Under the pieces are notes generated by a model. The model saw only the letters and a program-made list of their open reading frames with translations, was not told where the DNA came from and did not search any database. A DNA stretch of 64,000 bases from Methylomarinum vadi. Its GTDB lineage: Bacteria > Pseudomonadota > Gammaproteobacteria > Methylococcales > Methylomonadaceae. A program made the translations under genes and the position numbers. Positions 55,091-63,856 of the stretch are shown piece by piece (position 1 is the stretch's first letter; the number at the start of each line of letters is the position of its first letter). Location: positions 434,001 to 498,000 of the forward strand of contig NZ_JPON01000001.1 in the NCBI RefSeq assembly GCF_000733935.1. Reading direction: 5' to 3'.

Positions 55091-57595
55091 ATGTCCCCGC
55101 ATAAATCAAAAAACATTCATCCAACGTTACCATCCCTTGCTTTGCCCGAACAAGGCTTGAAGAAAAAAGAACTCATTGAGAGTTTCAAACAGTATTACAT
55201 CCATCTATTGGGTCGGGACGAAAATTGCCGCACACCTTATTACGCATTTGAAGCGATCTCTCTGGCACTCCGTGACCGTTTGATGGAACGCTGGAAGGCG
55301 ACGCATAAAAAATATAAATATTCAGGCTGCAGGAGAGGGTTCTATCTCTCGATGGAATATTTGCTGGGACGTTCTTTGACTAATTCAATGCTGAATTTGG
55401 GTGCGAAAGATGCCGTGAGTGAAGGCTTGAGCGAATTAGGAATCGAAACCGATGAATTAATCAATGCCGAACTGGATGCAGGATTGGGCAATGGTGGTTT
55501 GGGGCGTCTTGCCGCCTGTTTTATGGACAGTTGCGCGACGATGCAATTGCCTGTAATCGGCTATGGTTTGCGCTATGAATATGGCATGTTTACCCAGAAT
55601 ATTGTCAATGGCGAACAAGTCGAGAAACCGGATCATTGGCTGCGTCGCGGCAATATCTGGGAAATCGAACGCTTGGAATATTCACATCGAATCAAATTTT
55701 GCGGACGTACCCAGTTGCAAACGGATGAATCAGGTAAGAAGCGCGTTCACTGGATAGAAACGAGCGATGTTTTGGCGGTACCTTTCGACACGCCGGTGCC
55801 GGGATATTGTAACGATACCGTCAATACACTTCGTTTATGGAAAGCGGTAGCGACCGAAGAGTTCAATCTCGATGAGTTCAATGAAGGAGATTATGCCGAA
55901 GCTGTGGCGGAAAAAATCAGTGCCGAAAATATTACCATGGTGCTTTATCCAAACGATGCCAACGAGAACGGAAAAGAATTAAGATTGCGTCAGCAATATT
56001 TTTTGGCGTCCGCCAGTTTGCAGGATGTCGTGACGCATTGGGTGGCTCTGCACGGCGAGGATTTCAGTCAATTTGCAGCGAAAAACTGTTTTCAGTTGAA
56101 TGATACGCACCCCAGCATAGCCGTCGCCGAATTGATGCGTTTGTTGATCGATAACCATGGCTTGGGATGGCAAGATGCCTGGACCATCACGCGTAACACG
56201 ATGGCCTATACCAACCATACGCTCTTGCCCGAAGCGCTGGAAAAGTGGCCCGTCAGTTTGATGCGCGGCCTTTTGCCCCGGTTGATGGAAATTATCTTCG
56301 AAATCAATGCTCACTTTTTAGCCGAGGTTTCGGCGCATTGGCCGGGCGATTTCGAGCGGCAACGCCGTATGTCGTTGATAGAAGAAGGCGAAGAGCAACA
56401 GGTCAGAATGGCTTATCTGGCGATTGTCGGCAGCTATTCGGTCAACGGCGTGGCCGAGTTGCATTCGCGATTGTTGCAGCGTGATTTGTTCAGCGATTTT
56501 TACGCCTTATGGCCGCAGAAATTCAATAATAAAACCAATGGCGTCACGCCGAGGCGTTGGTTGATCGCAAGCAATCCCGGACTGGCGGCGTTAATCAGTG
56601 AAACGATAGGCGACGACTGGATGTCCGATTTATCCCTGCTGAAAAAACTACTGCCTTATGCTGAGGATGCCGAATTCAGACAGCGTTGGTATCGTACAAA
56701 GCAGTTGGCTAAGCAAAAGCTGATCGAATTTAAACAACAGCAACACGATATCGATATCAATCTTGAAGCCCTGTTTGACGTACAAGTAAAACGGATACAT
56801 GAGTATAAGCGGCAATTACTAAATATCTTGCATGTTATTTATCTCTATAACCGAATTAAAAAAGGCGATACCGCTAATTGGGTGCCTCGTTGCGTGTTGA
56901 TTGGCGGCAAAGCCGCACCGGGTTACAAAGCTGCTAAAAAAATCATCAAACTTATCAACAACGTTGCCGATGTGATCAATTCGGATCCCGATACCCAAGG
57001 CAAATTGCAGTTGGTATTTTTGTCGGACTACTCCGTTTTGGCGATGGAAAAAATATGTCCAGGCGCCGATTTGTCGGAACAGATTTCGACTGCCGGTAAA
57101 GAAGCCTCGGGTACCGGTAACATGAAGCTGATGATGAACGGGGCGGTTACGATCGGTACTCTTGACGGCGCCAATATTGAAATTCTCGAAGAAGTTGGAG
57201 AGGATAATTTCTTTTTGTTCGGTTTGACCGAAGCGCAGGTCGCAGAGCGAAGAAAACATTACGACCCGGTGTCGACGATCGAACAGGACGAGGATTTAAG
57301 GCAGGTGGTGAAACTGTTGGAATGTGGTCATTTCAATCAGTTCGAGCCGGGGATTTTCGACGAGCTTATTGGTTCCATCAAAAGCCCAAACGATCCCTGG
57401 ATGACGGTGGCCGATTTTCGAAGTTATATCGATACGCAAAAACGGGTTGAAGAGGCATATCGCGATCGGGACCGTTGGATAAAAATGAGTATCATCAATT
57501 GCGCCAACAGCGGTAAATTTTCTACCGACAGAACCATCAGCGAATATAACCGCGATATATGGAAGCTGGAATCGCAACCTGTTGGCACTAAATAA
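55091..57595 (+). CDS. glgP: Glycogen/starch phosphorylase
   Basis: 834 residues from ATG 55091 (an upstream in-frame start at 55025 lacks a ribosome site). GT35 family features include GNGGLGRLAACFMDSCATMQLPVIGYGLRYEYG, NDTHPSIAVAELMR, FDVQVKRIHEYKRQLLN, and the PLP site KEASGTGNMKLMMNGAVTIGTLDGANIEI. It releases glucose-1-phosphate from glycogen using inorganic phosphate. It begins 96 bp after phoU on the same strand, so co-transcription with the pst operon is possible and would tie glycogen use to phosphate supply. Confidence 0.95.
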   Translation: MSPHKSKNIHPTLPSLALPEQGLKKKELIESFKQYYIHLLGRDENCRTPYYAFEAISLALRDRLMERWKATHKKYKYSGCRRGFYLSMEYLLGRSLTNSMLNLGAKDAVSEGLSELGIETDELINAELDAGLGNGGLGRLAACFMDSCATMQLPVIGYGLRYEYGMFTQNIVNGEQVEKPDHWLRRGNIWEIERLEYSHRIKFCGRTQLQTDESGKKRVHWIETSDVLAVPFDTPVPGYCNDTVNTLRLWKAVATEEFNLDEFNEGDYAEAVAEKISAENITMVLYPNDANENGKELRLRQQYFLASASLQDVVTHWVALHGEDFSQFAAKNCFQLNDTHPSIAVAELMRLLIDNHGLGWQDAWTITRNTMAYTNHTLLPEALEKWPVSLMRGLLPRLMEIIFEINAHFLAEVSAHWPGDFERQRRMSLIEEGEEQQVRMAYLAIVGSYSVNGVAELHSRLLQRDLFSDFYALWPQKFNNKTNGVTPRRWLIASNPGLAALISETIGDDWMSDLSLLKKLLPYAEDAEFRQRWYRTKQLAKQKLIEFKQQQHDIDINLEALFDVQVKRIHEYKRQLLNILHVIYLYNRIKKGDTANWVPRCVLIGGKAAPGYKAAKKIIKLINNVADVINSDPDTQGKLQLVFLSDYSVLAMEKICPGADLSEQISTAGKEASGTGNMKLMMNGAVTIGTLDGANIEILEEVGEDNFFLFGLTEAQVAERRKHYDPVSTIEQDEDLRQVVKLLECGHFNQFEPGIFDELIGSIKSPNDPWMTVADFRSYIDTQKRVEEAYRDRDRWIKMSIINCANSGKFSTDRTISEYNRDIWKLESQPVGTK

Positions 57596-57663
57596 ACCGA
57601 ACTACGGCGACCAGAAAATCAATCAAAATAAGTCCTCAAGTGCATCTCTTTATACACTAATGT

Positions 57664-57760
57664 TGTCATGCTCGCCGGGAAGCCGGTATGCAGTGCCAAG
57701 GATGACGCTCTCCAAACATCCTTGTTGCCTGGATTGCGGGAATCCAGGCCAGAATGACGG
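57664..57760. repeat. Dispersed-type intergenic repeat with hairpin
   Basis: It contains TGTCATGCTCGCCGG near the left end, an 8-bp hairpin CCTGGATT/AATCCAGG (57728-57748) around GCGGG, and AGAATGACGG at the right. GTCAT/ATGAC ends with a GGGAATCCAGG core are typical of mobile intergenic repeats found many times per genome. Only this copy is in the window. Confidence 0.6.
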
Positions 57761-57790
57761 ATTTATCTATAAAGGCATGCATTAAGTGTA

Positions 57791-58570
57791 TTAAGCTTGA
57801 CTGACTGTTTCCATCGAAATTTTCTTTGCTTCATCAAACCAATCGATTAGTTGTAAACTGCCGTCGTGATGTTCAACTACCGCAGTACAGCTTTCGACGA
57901 AGTCACCTGTATTGACGTACAGGAATTGGTTGATCGATTTAATTTCGGCATGATGTATATGACCACAGATGACGCCGTCCAACTGTTCATTTTTAAGCGT
58001 ATTGACCAGACTTTCCTCATAATCTGAGATAAATTTTACGACATTTTTAACCTTGAATTTTACAAAAGCAGCCAGAGAGAAATTAGATCTGATACCCAAA
58101 AAACGTCTGGTTATTCGTAAAAAGCGATTCACTTCAAGGAGAAAATCATAGCCAATGCTTCCTAACTTGGCTATCCATTGATGATATTGGGCAATTGTGT
58201 CGTATTCGTCACCGTGGACTATTAGAAAACGTTTTCCATCAGCGGTGGTATGGTAATCAGAATTTTTAACGACGATATCCCCAAAGACATAATTTTCATA
58301 GTTCCTGATTGGGTCGTCATGGTTTCCCGGCACATAAATAACATGTGTTCCGTGTCGGGCTTTTCTTAAAATTTTTTGGATTACTGTATTATGCTCCGTT
58401 GGCCAATACATTTTTTTTGACAATGCCCAGAAATCGATAATATCACCGACTAAATACAGCTTATCGCTTTCATTGTTTTTTAAGAAGTCAAGTAATACAT
58501 CCGCTTGACATTGGGTAGAACCAAGATGTAAATCAGAAATCCAAATGGTACGATAAAGTTTTTTTTCCAT
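57791..58570 (-). CDS. Calcineurin-type metallophosphoesterase, PlcP-like
   Basis: 259 residues. All metal-binding motifs are present: WISDLHLGS, GDIIDFW, VPGNHDDP, IVHGDEYD and CGHIHHAEI. It belongs to the group annotated as UDP-2,3-diacylglucosamine hydrolase-like, which includes PlcP, a phospholipase C of phosphate-starved bacteria that removes phosphorylated head groups from phospholipids. The PlcP reading is favoured by the linked glycosyltransferase (61709-62749) and Pho boxes. LpxH-like activity in lipid A synthesis is the alternative. It is 79 bp downstream of the TVP38 gene. Confidence 0.82.
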   Translation of the reverse strand: MEKKLYRTIWISDLHLGSTQCQADVLLDFLKNNESDKLYLVGDIIDFWALSKKMYWPTEHNTVIQKILRKARHGTHVIYVPGNHDDPIRNYENYVFGDIVVKNSDYHTTADGKRFLIVHGDEYDTIAQYHQWIAKLGSIGYDFLLEVNRFLRITRRFLGIRSNFSLAAFVKFKVKNVVKFISDYEESLVNTLKNEQLDGVICGHIHHAEIKSINQFLYVNTGDFVESCTAVVEHHDGSLQLIDWFDEAKKISMETVSQA

Positions 58571-58649
58571 GAAAGTATATTGTGTAAATAGGTGCTGATA
58601 TCAAGTGTTTATTATAAAATATTTATTATTATTAGAGTTTAGGCTTGTT

Positions 58650-59324
58650 TTAGTATCGGTCTTGATTTAATCGCTTTATTAGCATGGGGAATAAAGAAAT
58701 AAATATGACCAATAACAATGATATAATTACTTCAAATTTGAATAATTCAGCTACTGAATTGATATGTTCGAGTTTGTTGCCTCCATTTGCATAAATTAGC
58801 GATGCCGGGATTACGCCTAATATGGTACTAAATAAGTATTTTTTAAATGAAATTCTCGATATGCCAGCTACAATGTTTATTATAAAATAAGGTATAATCA
58901 TGATCAGTCTTAATGTCAAGAAATAATAAGATCCATTGGTTTCTATTTCATTCTCGACTCTTTTGAGACGGTCGTAATAAACTTTTTCAAATTCTTTTTT
59001 GAAAGCATATCTTGAAATAATAAAGCCGGCTAAACAGGCTATAATTGTTGCAATAACATTATAAATAGCTCCCATGCGAAACCCAAATAAGAAACCGCCA
59101 ATTATTTTCACCAAGGCAGCAAGAGGGATGGGGGAGTTGATAAAAATTAGGCATGAAATAAAAAACAAAAAAACAGAGAAAAAGTAGTTGTTATTGATAA
59201 ATTCCTTTAACCAAATTTTATTGTTTTGTATGTTTTCTAAGGTTAAAAAGTCAAAAAAATATATTGGAATTATTATAAGAAAAATTAATAATACTAATAT
59301 ATGACTCCTATTATATTGCATCAT
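58650..59324 (-). CDS. TVP38/TMEM64 (SNARE-associated, DedA-like) membrane protein
   Basis: 224 residues from ATG 59324 (a TTG start at 59354 is possible). The family core is clear: INSPIPLAALVKIIGGFLFGFRMGAIYNVIATIIACLAGFIISRYAF, then LRLIMIIPYFIINIVAGISRISFKKYLFSTILGVIPASLIY. Members are thought to be lipid scramblase- or transporter-like. The gene is strongly AT-rich compared with its neighbours. It precedes the PlcP-like gene on the same strand, fitting a role in membrane lipid handling. Its natural promoter appears to have been cut off by the IS at 59425-61104. Confidence 0.82.
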   Translation of the reverse strand: MMQYNRSHILVLLIFLIIIPIYFFDFLTLENIQNNKIWLKEFINNNYFFSVFLFFISCLIFINSPIPLAALVKIIGGFLFGFRMGAIYNVIATIIACLAGFIISRYAFKKEFEKVYYDRLKRVENEIETNGSYYFLTLRLIMIIPYFIINIVAGISRISFKKYLFSTILGVIPASLIYANGGNKLEHINSVAELFKFEVIISLLLVIFISLFPMLIKRLNQDRY

Positions 59325-59424
59325 TTTTATTGTGTTGTGTTTTTTGAAAAGCAAATGATAAAAATAACTCAGCGCATATGAATGGATCGATTGTATATAG
59401 CAGAACTAATCGCATAAAATTATA

Positions 59425-61104
59425 CCTGAATCCGTGACTTAAGAAGTGATAATCTCTTCTATCCTAATGATTTAACAAGCTTAATCTGGGATAATGTCGT
59501 TATTTCTTCATTCACCCACTCAGTGAATCATGAAACGATTTATCCTGGAGCAGTCAGAAACTGAATTTTATACCAGCCATTCCGGATTAGCCTTAGTGGG
59601 CTTATGTTTGAATCAGTATGGCCAACTCAATCAAGTGCTGGATAAGGGTATTCCATTGCGCCACGGTATCGCTCATGCCGATATTATCAAAAGCATGATC
59701 GGGTCGCTTTGCCTGGGCAAGAGCGATTTCGAAGCGATTGAGAATTACCGCGACGACGACTATTTCAAAACCGCGCTGTCGATTCAACAAGTCCCCTCCA
59801 GCGCTCGCCTTAGACAACGGTTGGACGAACACGCCGAGGCACTATTGCCGCTCGTTTATCAGAGCAACATCGATTTTCTGGCCCACGCGCAAGTCCCGGT
59901 AACGCCGTTAGCCACTGGTCATGTGGCGCTGGATATCGATGTTTATCCGATGAACAACGAAAAAACGCGCAAGGAAGGCGTCTCCCGGACCTATAAAGGA
60001 TTCGACGGCTATGCCCCCATCGCGCTTTATTTGGGCCAAGAAGGCTGGTGTCTTGGCAACGAACTGCGCGAAGGCAAGCAACATTGCCAATACGAATTCC
60101 TCTATTCCTTGGAGCGCGGACTGACTGCAGCCAAGCGTCTGACACCCTTGCCGTTACTTGTTCGCCTGGATAGCGGGCATGACGCACTCGACAACCGAAT
60201 TGTCTTACAGGAAGACGAGCAAGCCGAGTTCATCATCAAATGGAATCCCCGTAAACAGAATGCCGATGCTTGGCTAGCCTACGCCGAGCAACACGGACAA
60301 TGGGACACACCACGTGAAGGCAAACGGGTGGCCTTATTTAGTGTCACGGAGGAACACACCCGAAACGGCCAAACCTATTCCTGTCGTCGCGTCATACCCA
60401 CAGGGCACAAGTGCAAATCACCGAACGAACGACAACGGCTAAGGGACAACTCCTGCTGTTCCCTGAGATCGAGATGGAAGGCTGGTGGACAAGCCTAGCT
60501 TCTACCGAATATGACGACACATTGATCGTTCAACTGTATCGTGATCATGCCACCGCCGAGCAATTTCACAGCGAGTTTAAAACGGATCTGGACATCGAAC
60601 GCTTGCCTTCGGGCAAATTCGCCACCAACGATGTCATCATGACCCTGAGCGCCTACAGCTACAATATCTTGCGCTGGATCGGCCTGATCGGCTTACTGGG
60701 GCAACAAAGCCCCATTCGGCATCCGGCCAAACGACGCCGCATCAGAACCGTCATTCAAGAACTCATGTATCTGGCCGCCCGTTTGATCCGTACCGGTCGC
60801 CGGTTAAAACTGCGCTTTTCCAACGCTTGCCCCGGCTTTATCGCGTTTGAATCGACCTACACAAAACTCGCCGCCGGTTAACCCTTCAACGTTTTCAGCT
60901 TCAAACCATCAGCGTGGCAACACCGCGTTTAATCTCTCTTTGCCCAAAAAACGCCATACCCCTATTATTTTCTCAAAACCTACGAAAAAAAGTTTCAATA
61001 ATCCTCAGTTAAACTCGACTTTATTGATAGCGTTATAAAATCTCCGAATTTTGGAAAACTCAAGAATTAATTTCCCAACCAATAATTGAAGTCACTGATT
61101 CAGG
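59425..61104 (+). mobile_element. IS1380-family insertion sequence with TSD TTATA
   Basis: 1,680 bp. Left end CCTGAATCCGTGACTT (59425-59440) and right end, read inward, CCTGAATCAGTGACTT (61104-61089) match at 15 of 16 positions. The element is flanked on both sides by TTATA (59420-59424 and 61105-61109), a target-site duplication of the size usual for this family. It carries one transposase gene with a frameshift. Confidence 0.9.
59530..60881 (+). pseudogene. IS1380 transposase, frameshifted
   Basis: The first frame (59530-60498) reads MKRFILEQSETEFYTSHSGLALVGL, with the DDE-type sites in VALDIDVYPM and LVRLDSGHDALDN. Around 60395-60411 the reading frame shifts by one base, and the second frame continues from about 60411 to 60881 with LFPEIEMEGWW and YRDHATAEQFHSEFKTDLDIERLPSGKFATND, the C-terminal E-containing part. 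The out-of-frame tail of the first frame (SPNERQRLRDNSCC) is not transposase-like. It could be a real mutation or a sequencing error. Confidence 0.88.
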
Positions 61105-61123
61105 TTATAGATAGCATTAAAAT

Positions 61124-61141
61124 ATGACCGGAATATGACAG
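61124..61141 (-). promoter_or_regulatory. Pho box separated from the TVP38-PlcP pair by the IS
   Basis: Read on the minus strand: CTGTCAT (61141-61135), ATTC, CGGTCAT (61130-61124), the closest match to the PhoB consensus in the window. Exactly 10 bp later comes TATCTATAA (61113-61105), which ends at the IS junction. Without the IS the sequence would read TATCTATAATTTTATG, giving a TATAAT -10 about 80 bp upstream of the TVP38 start. Confidence 0.7.
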
Positions 61142-61261
61142 TAATGTTTGTTAGCAATTAGATTAGTTGTGGGATGTCTTATATTTGTGTAGGTTGAATG
61201 AAATGAAGCTCAACAAATTTAGGCACGCCGGAAATGTTGAGCTTCGATATCGCTAAACCTA

Positions 61262-61640
61262 GTGTGCCTGGCATGAGCTAGAACTTGATAGCTGAAAGGA
61301 GATATCCGGAAGTAGTAACGACAATTATAGCTAAGTGCAAGAGGGATGCTGCGAGCCCAGCTTGAAAGAAGCGTGAAGCTGACGCAAGCGGTTTTTCGAA
61401 ACGTAAAAACATTGTAACTGCGGCAACCATTCGCACTGATGACCGATTGATCAGAGTGGGTTCCCGGAGGAAGCTAGAAACAAATCGCGTCTTGGACGGA
61501 GGAAAAAGAGAAGATACAAAATAAAAATTTGTTGGAAAAGTGTCCTCGAGTGGGACCATGGCAATAAAGACTATAACTTGCTGAAACTGATTCAATTGGC
61601 TCTGGCTGGGAAAGCTTGTGATTGAGAGCGAGTAGCCGCC
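61262..61640 (+). mobile_element. Group II intron fragment (5' end and domain I), no reverse transcriptase
   Basis: It begins GTGTGCCTGGCATGAGCTAG, a bacterial group II intron 5' end. Inside are GGAAGTAGTAACGAC, ATTATAGCTAAGTGCAAG and TTGAAAGAAGC, all typical domain I blocks. No intron-encoded protein and no domain V hairpin were found before the glycosyltransferase stop at 61709, so it is a truncated remnant. The 3' limit is approximate. Minus-strand ORFs across it are random. Confidence 0.55.
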
Positions 61641-61708
61641 CCGAAACTTTAGTAACAAATTGATTCTGCGTCTTCGCTTGGGCGAAGGTTACAATTTTAA
61701 CGTTACCT

Positions 61709-62749
61709 TTACCCGGCTGATTTTTGGCTTGGTTTGTATAAGCCATCCTGAACATCGTTGACCTGCAGATAGGACAGCAATTGTTCTCCAACTCGTTCCC
61801 AGGAATATTGCTCGGCGATTTTACGGCAATTATCGGGACTGAGTTGCAAGGCTTGCATGCAGGCTTCGCGGAGATCCTCGCTTAGGTGGCCGTTGATTCC
61901 TTGAATGACCACATCCTTGGGACCCGGGACGGGGTAGGCGGCAATCGGCAGACCGCTGGCATTCGCTTCCAATAACACCAGCCCGAAGGTGTCCGTCTTG
62001 CTTGGGAACACGAAGACATCGGCGGCGGCGAGATGTTGAGACAAGAGATGGTTGTCTACATAGCCCGTAAAGGTGACTTCCGGAAATTTTTCCTTTAATT
62101 CTTGTAACTGTGGCCCGTCGCCGACGACATATTTACTGCCGGGCAGGTCCAATTCGAGAAAGGACTGGATATTTTTTTCCACCGCGACGCGTCCGATGTA
62201 CATGAATACAGGGCGTTCGGTATTGAGGAATTTCTTGTCGCCTTGACAAAATAAGTCAGTGTCGACGCCGCGCGTCCAAACCTTCAGGTTTTTCAATCCC
62301 CAGCCGCTTAGGTGCTCATGCATGGATTCCGTGGTCACCAGGGTGTAGACGGCTCCGCCATGGAACCAGCGCATAAAGGCATAACTGACGCTCAGGGGTA
62401 CGGGCGCGCGCAATCGGATATATTCGGGAAATTGGGTATGGTAGGCGGTGGTGAAACGTAATTTGTATTTCTTGCAATAGCGTCGCGCGGCCAGGCCTAA
62501 AGGTCCCTCGGTGGCGATATGCACGACTTGCGGCCGGATTTCATCGATCATTTTTTCCAATTTACGAAAAGGAAAAAGCGATAAGCGTATTTCGGGATAA
62601 GTAGGGGTAGGCACCGTCTTAAAAAATTGCGGGGTGATGAAGCGCACTTCATGTCCCTTCGATTCGATAACCTTTGCGGTATGTTTCAATGTGTTGATAA
62701 CACCGTTGACCTGCGGCTCCCAGGCGTCGGTGACAATGACAATTTTCAT
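61709..62749 (-). CDS. GT4-type glycosyltransferase, Agt-like (glycolipid synthesis)
   Basis: 346 residues from ATG 62749 (MKIVIVTDAWEPQVNGVINTLKHTAKVIESKGHEVRFITP). GT-B fold: an N-terminal acceptor domain, then MYIGRVAVEKNIQSFLELDLPGSKYVVGDGPQ and the nucleotide-sugar site FPSKTDTFGLVLLEANASGLPIAAYPVPGP (E-x7-E-like). It closely resembles alpha-glycosyltransferases (Agt) that add sugar to diacylglycerol under phosphate starvation and are often encoded beside plcP. A Pho-box-like repeat precedes it. General GT4 activity is secure; the lipid acceptor is inferred from context. Confidence 0.85.
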   Translation of the reverse strand: MKIVIVTDAWEPQVNGVINTLKHTAKVIESKGHEVRFITPQFFKTVPTPTYPEIRLSLFPFRKLEKMIDEIRPQVVHIATEGPLGLAARRYCKKYKLRFTTAYHTQFPEYIRLRAPVPLSVSYAFMRWFHGGAVYTLVTTESMHEHLSGWGLKNLKVWTRGVDTDLFCQGDKKFLNTERPVFMYIGRVAVEKNIQSFLELDLPGSKYVVGDGPQLQELKEKFPEVTFTGYVDNHLLSQHLAAADVFVFPSKTDTFGLVLLEANASGLPIAAYPVPGPKDVVIQGINGHLSEDLREACMQALQLSPDNCRKIAEQYSWERVGEQLLSYLQVNDVQDGLYKPSQKSAG

Positions 62750-62817
62750 GATTCGATACTCCGTCAAAGGTTGTCTGTGTGAATTCTGTCATCGAATCCA
62801 CAGTAATCCGGGAGTTT

Positions 62818-62846
62818 AACGAAAATATATGAAAATTATGTGAAAA
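62818..62846 (-). promoter_or_regulatory. Pho-box-like repeat upstream of the glycosyltransferase gene
   Basis: On the minus strand: TTTTCAC (62846-62840), TTTTCAT (62835-62829), TTTCGTT (62824-62818) at 11-bp pitch. Then 10 bp and ATTACT as a weak -10. The individual words are poorer than in the other boxes, but the pitch is exact, and the divergent gene has its own similar box. Confidence 0.45.
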
Positions 62847-62928
62847 GGAGGATACTTGGTTCTTAACTCCGCGAAGGCTACGTTTTATGGCGAAGTATGA
62901 TCGCTCATGATAGCCCTGAGGCAGCTGT

Positions 62929-62946
62929 TTTTCATGATTTTGTCAT
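62929..62946 (+). promoter_or_regulatory. Pho-box-like repeat upstream of the DUF47 gene
   Basis: TTTTCAT (62929-62935), GATT, TTGTCAT (62940-62946), then 10 bp and TACTCT as a possible -10. The box lies inside the longest open frame, which supports the downstream ATG at 62993 as the true start. Confidence 0.55.
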
Positions 62947-62992
62947 AATGGGATATTACTCTGCACTATTCCGTGATACAGCCACAAAATCT

Positions 62993-63661
62993 ATGAACGT
63001 CAAAAATTCCGACTTTTCTGCTTCTCGCTCATTGGAAACAATTTTTAGAGAACATCTCGAAAATACCGTCAATTGCGGTGATGCGCTTGATCAGCTATTC
63101 AGAAATCTTCCCGATCCTGAGACGCACATTAACCAAGTAAAACATCTGGAGGAAATAGGGGATAAATTGACCGCCGAGGCTTATCGTGCCTTGGAGTTGC
63201 TCAATTATTCAGAGCAAATTCGGATTACCGAGGAATTGGTTAAGCGATTAGATGATATTATCGATGGAATCAACAATACCGCAAGATTGATCGATATATG
63301 CCAACCCAGGCAAATAGAAAATGCCGCGCATGATATTTTATCAAACTTAATTTCCATGATAATCCGACTGCAACAAGAGTTCGCCCGCTACCCGGACAAT
63401 GATTCGGCCAACCTGAGAATATGTTGTAAGGAACTCAAGAAAAACGAGGAATACGCGGACCTCGTCTATCATGAGTGGCGAAAAAAACAACGTAGAGTGT
63501 TGGTGTTGTCTTTAATCGAAGAAAATAATTGGACCGAGATCTTGGGCGTTCTCGAGCAAACGACCGATTCGGTTTATCATGCGGCCTTATTACTCGAGCG
63601 ACTCGTTAGATACCGGCACAATAATGAAAAAAATGGAAACTTTATAGCGCATGATTGCTGA
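62993..63661 (+). CDS. DUF47 (PhoU-like) family protein
   Basis: 222 residues from ATG 62993. The helical sequence has the PhoU/DUF47 metal-binding pattern in HINQVKHLEEIGDKLTAEAYRAL (ExxxD) and TEELVKRLDDIIDGINNTARLIDI (D-x2-D), the standard signature. DUF47 proteins usually accompany Pit phosphate transporters and modulate them; no pit gene is visible, but the next gene is cut by the window edge. The Pho-like box upstream fits phosphate control. Confidence 0.9.
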   Translation: MNVKNSDFSASRSLETIFREHLENTVNCGDALDQLFRNLPDPETHINQVKHLEEIGDKLTAEAYRALELLNYSEQIRITEELVKRLDDIIDGINNTARLIDICQPRQIENAAHDILSNLISMIIRLQQEFARYPDNDSANLRICCKELKKNEEYADLVYHEWRKKQRRVLVLSLIEENNWTEILGVLEQTTDSVYHAALLLERLVRYRHNNEKNGNFIAHDC

Positions 63662-63856
63662 TAATGTCGTCAATCTTTACCGCGCATTCAAAAATGCGAT
63701 TCGCTATTCAACAGAGCTAAATTTGTAGGTTTGTCCTAAATATGATAATGGTTGACTTCAACAAATTCCGTTTATTCACCGCCTGCTAAATAATTTCCGA
63801 TAGCGTAAACGGTAAATTGCATTTATAACAATAAGCTGGCTTATGGAGGGCTGAAC

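Noticed and set aside
61278..61791. Minus-strand ORFs of 126 and 105 residues upstream of the IS
   Set aside because: They run across the group II intron fragment, have no ribosome site or family resemblance, and the second overlaps the glycosyltransferase gene out of frame.
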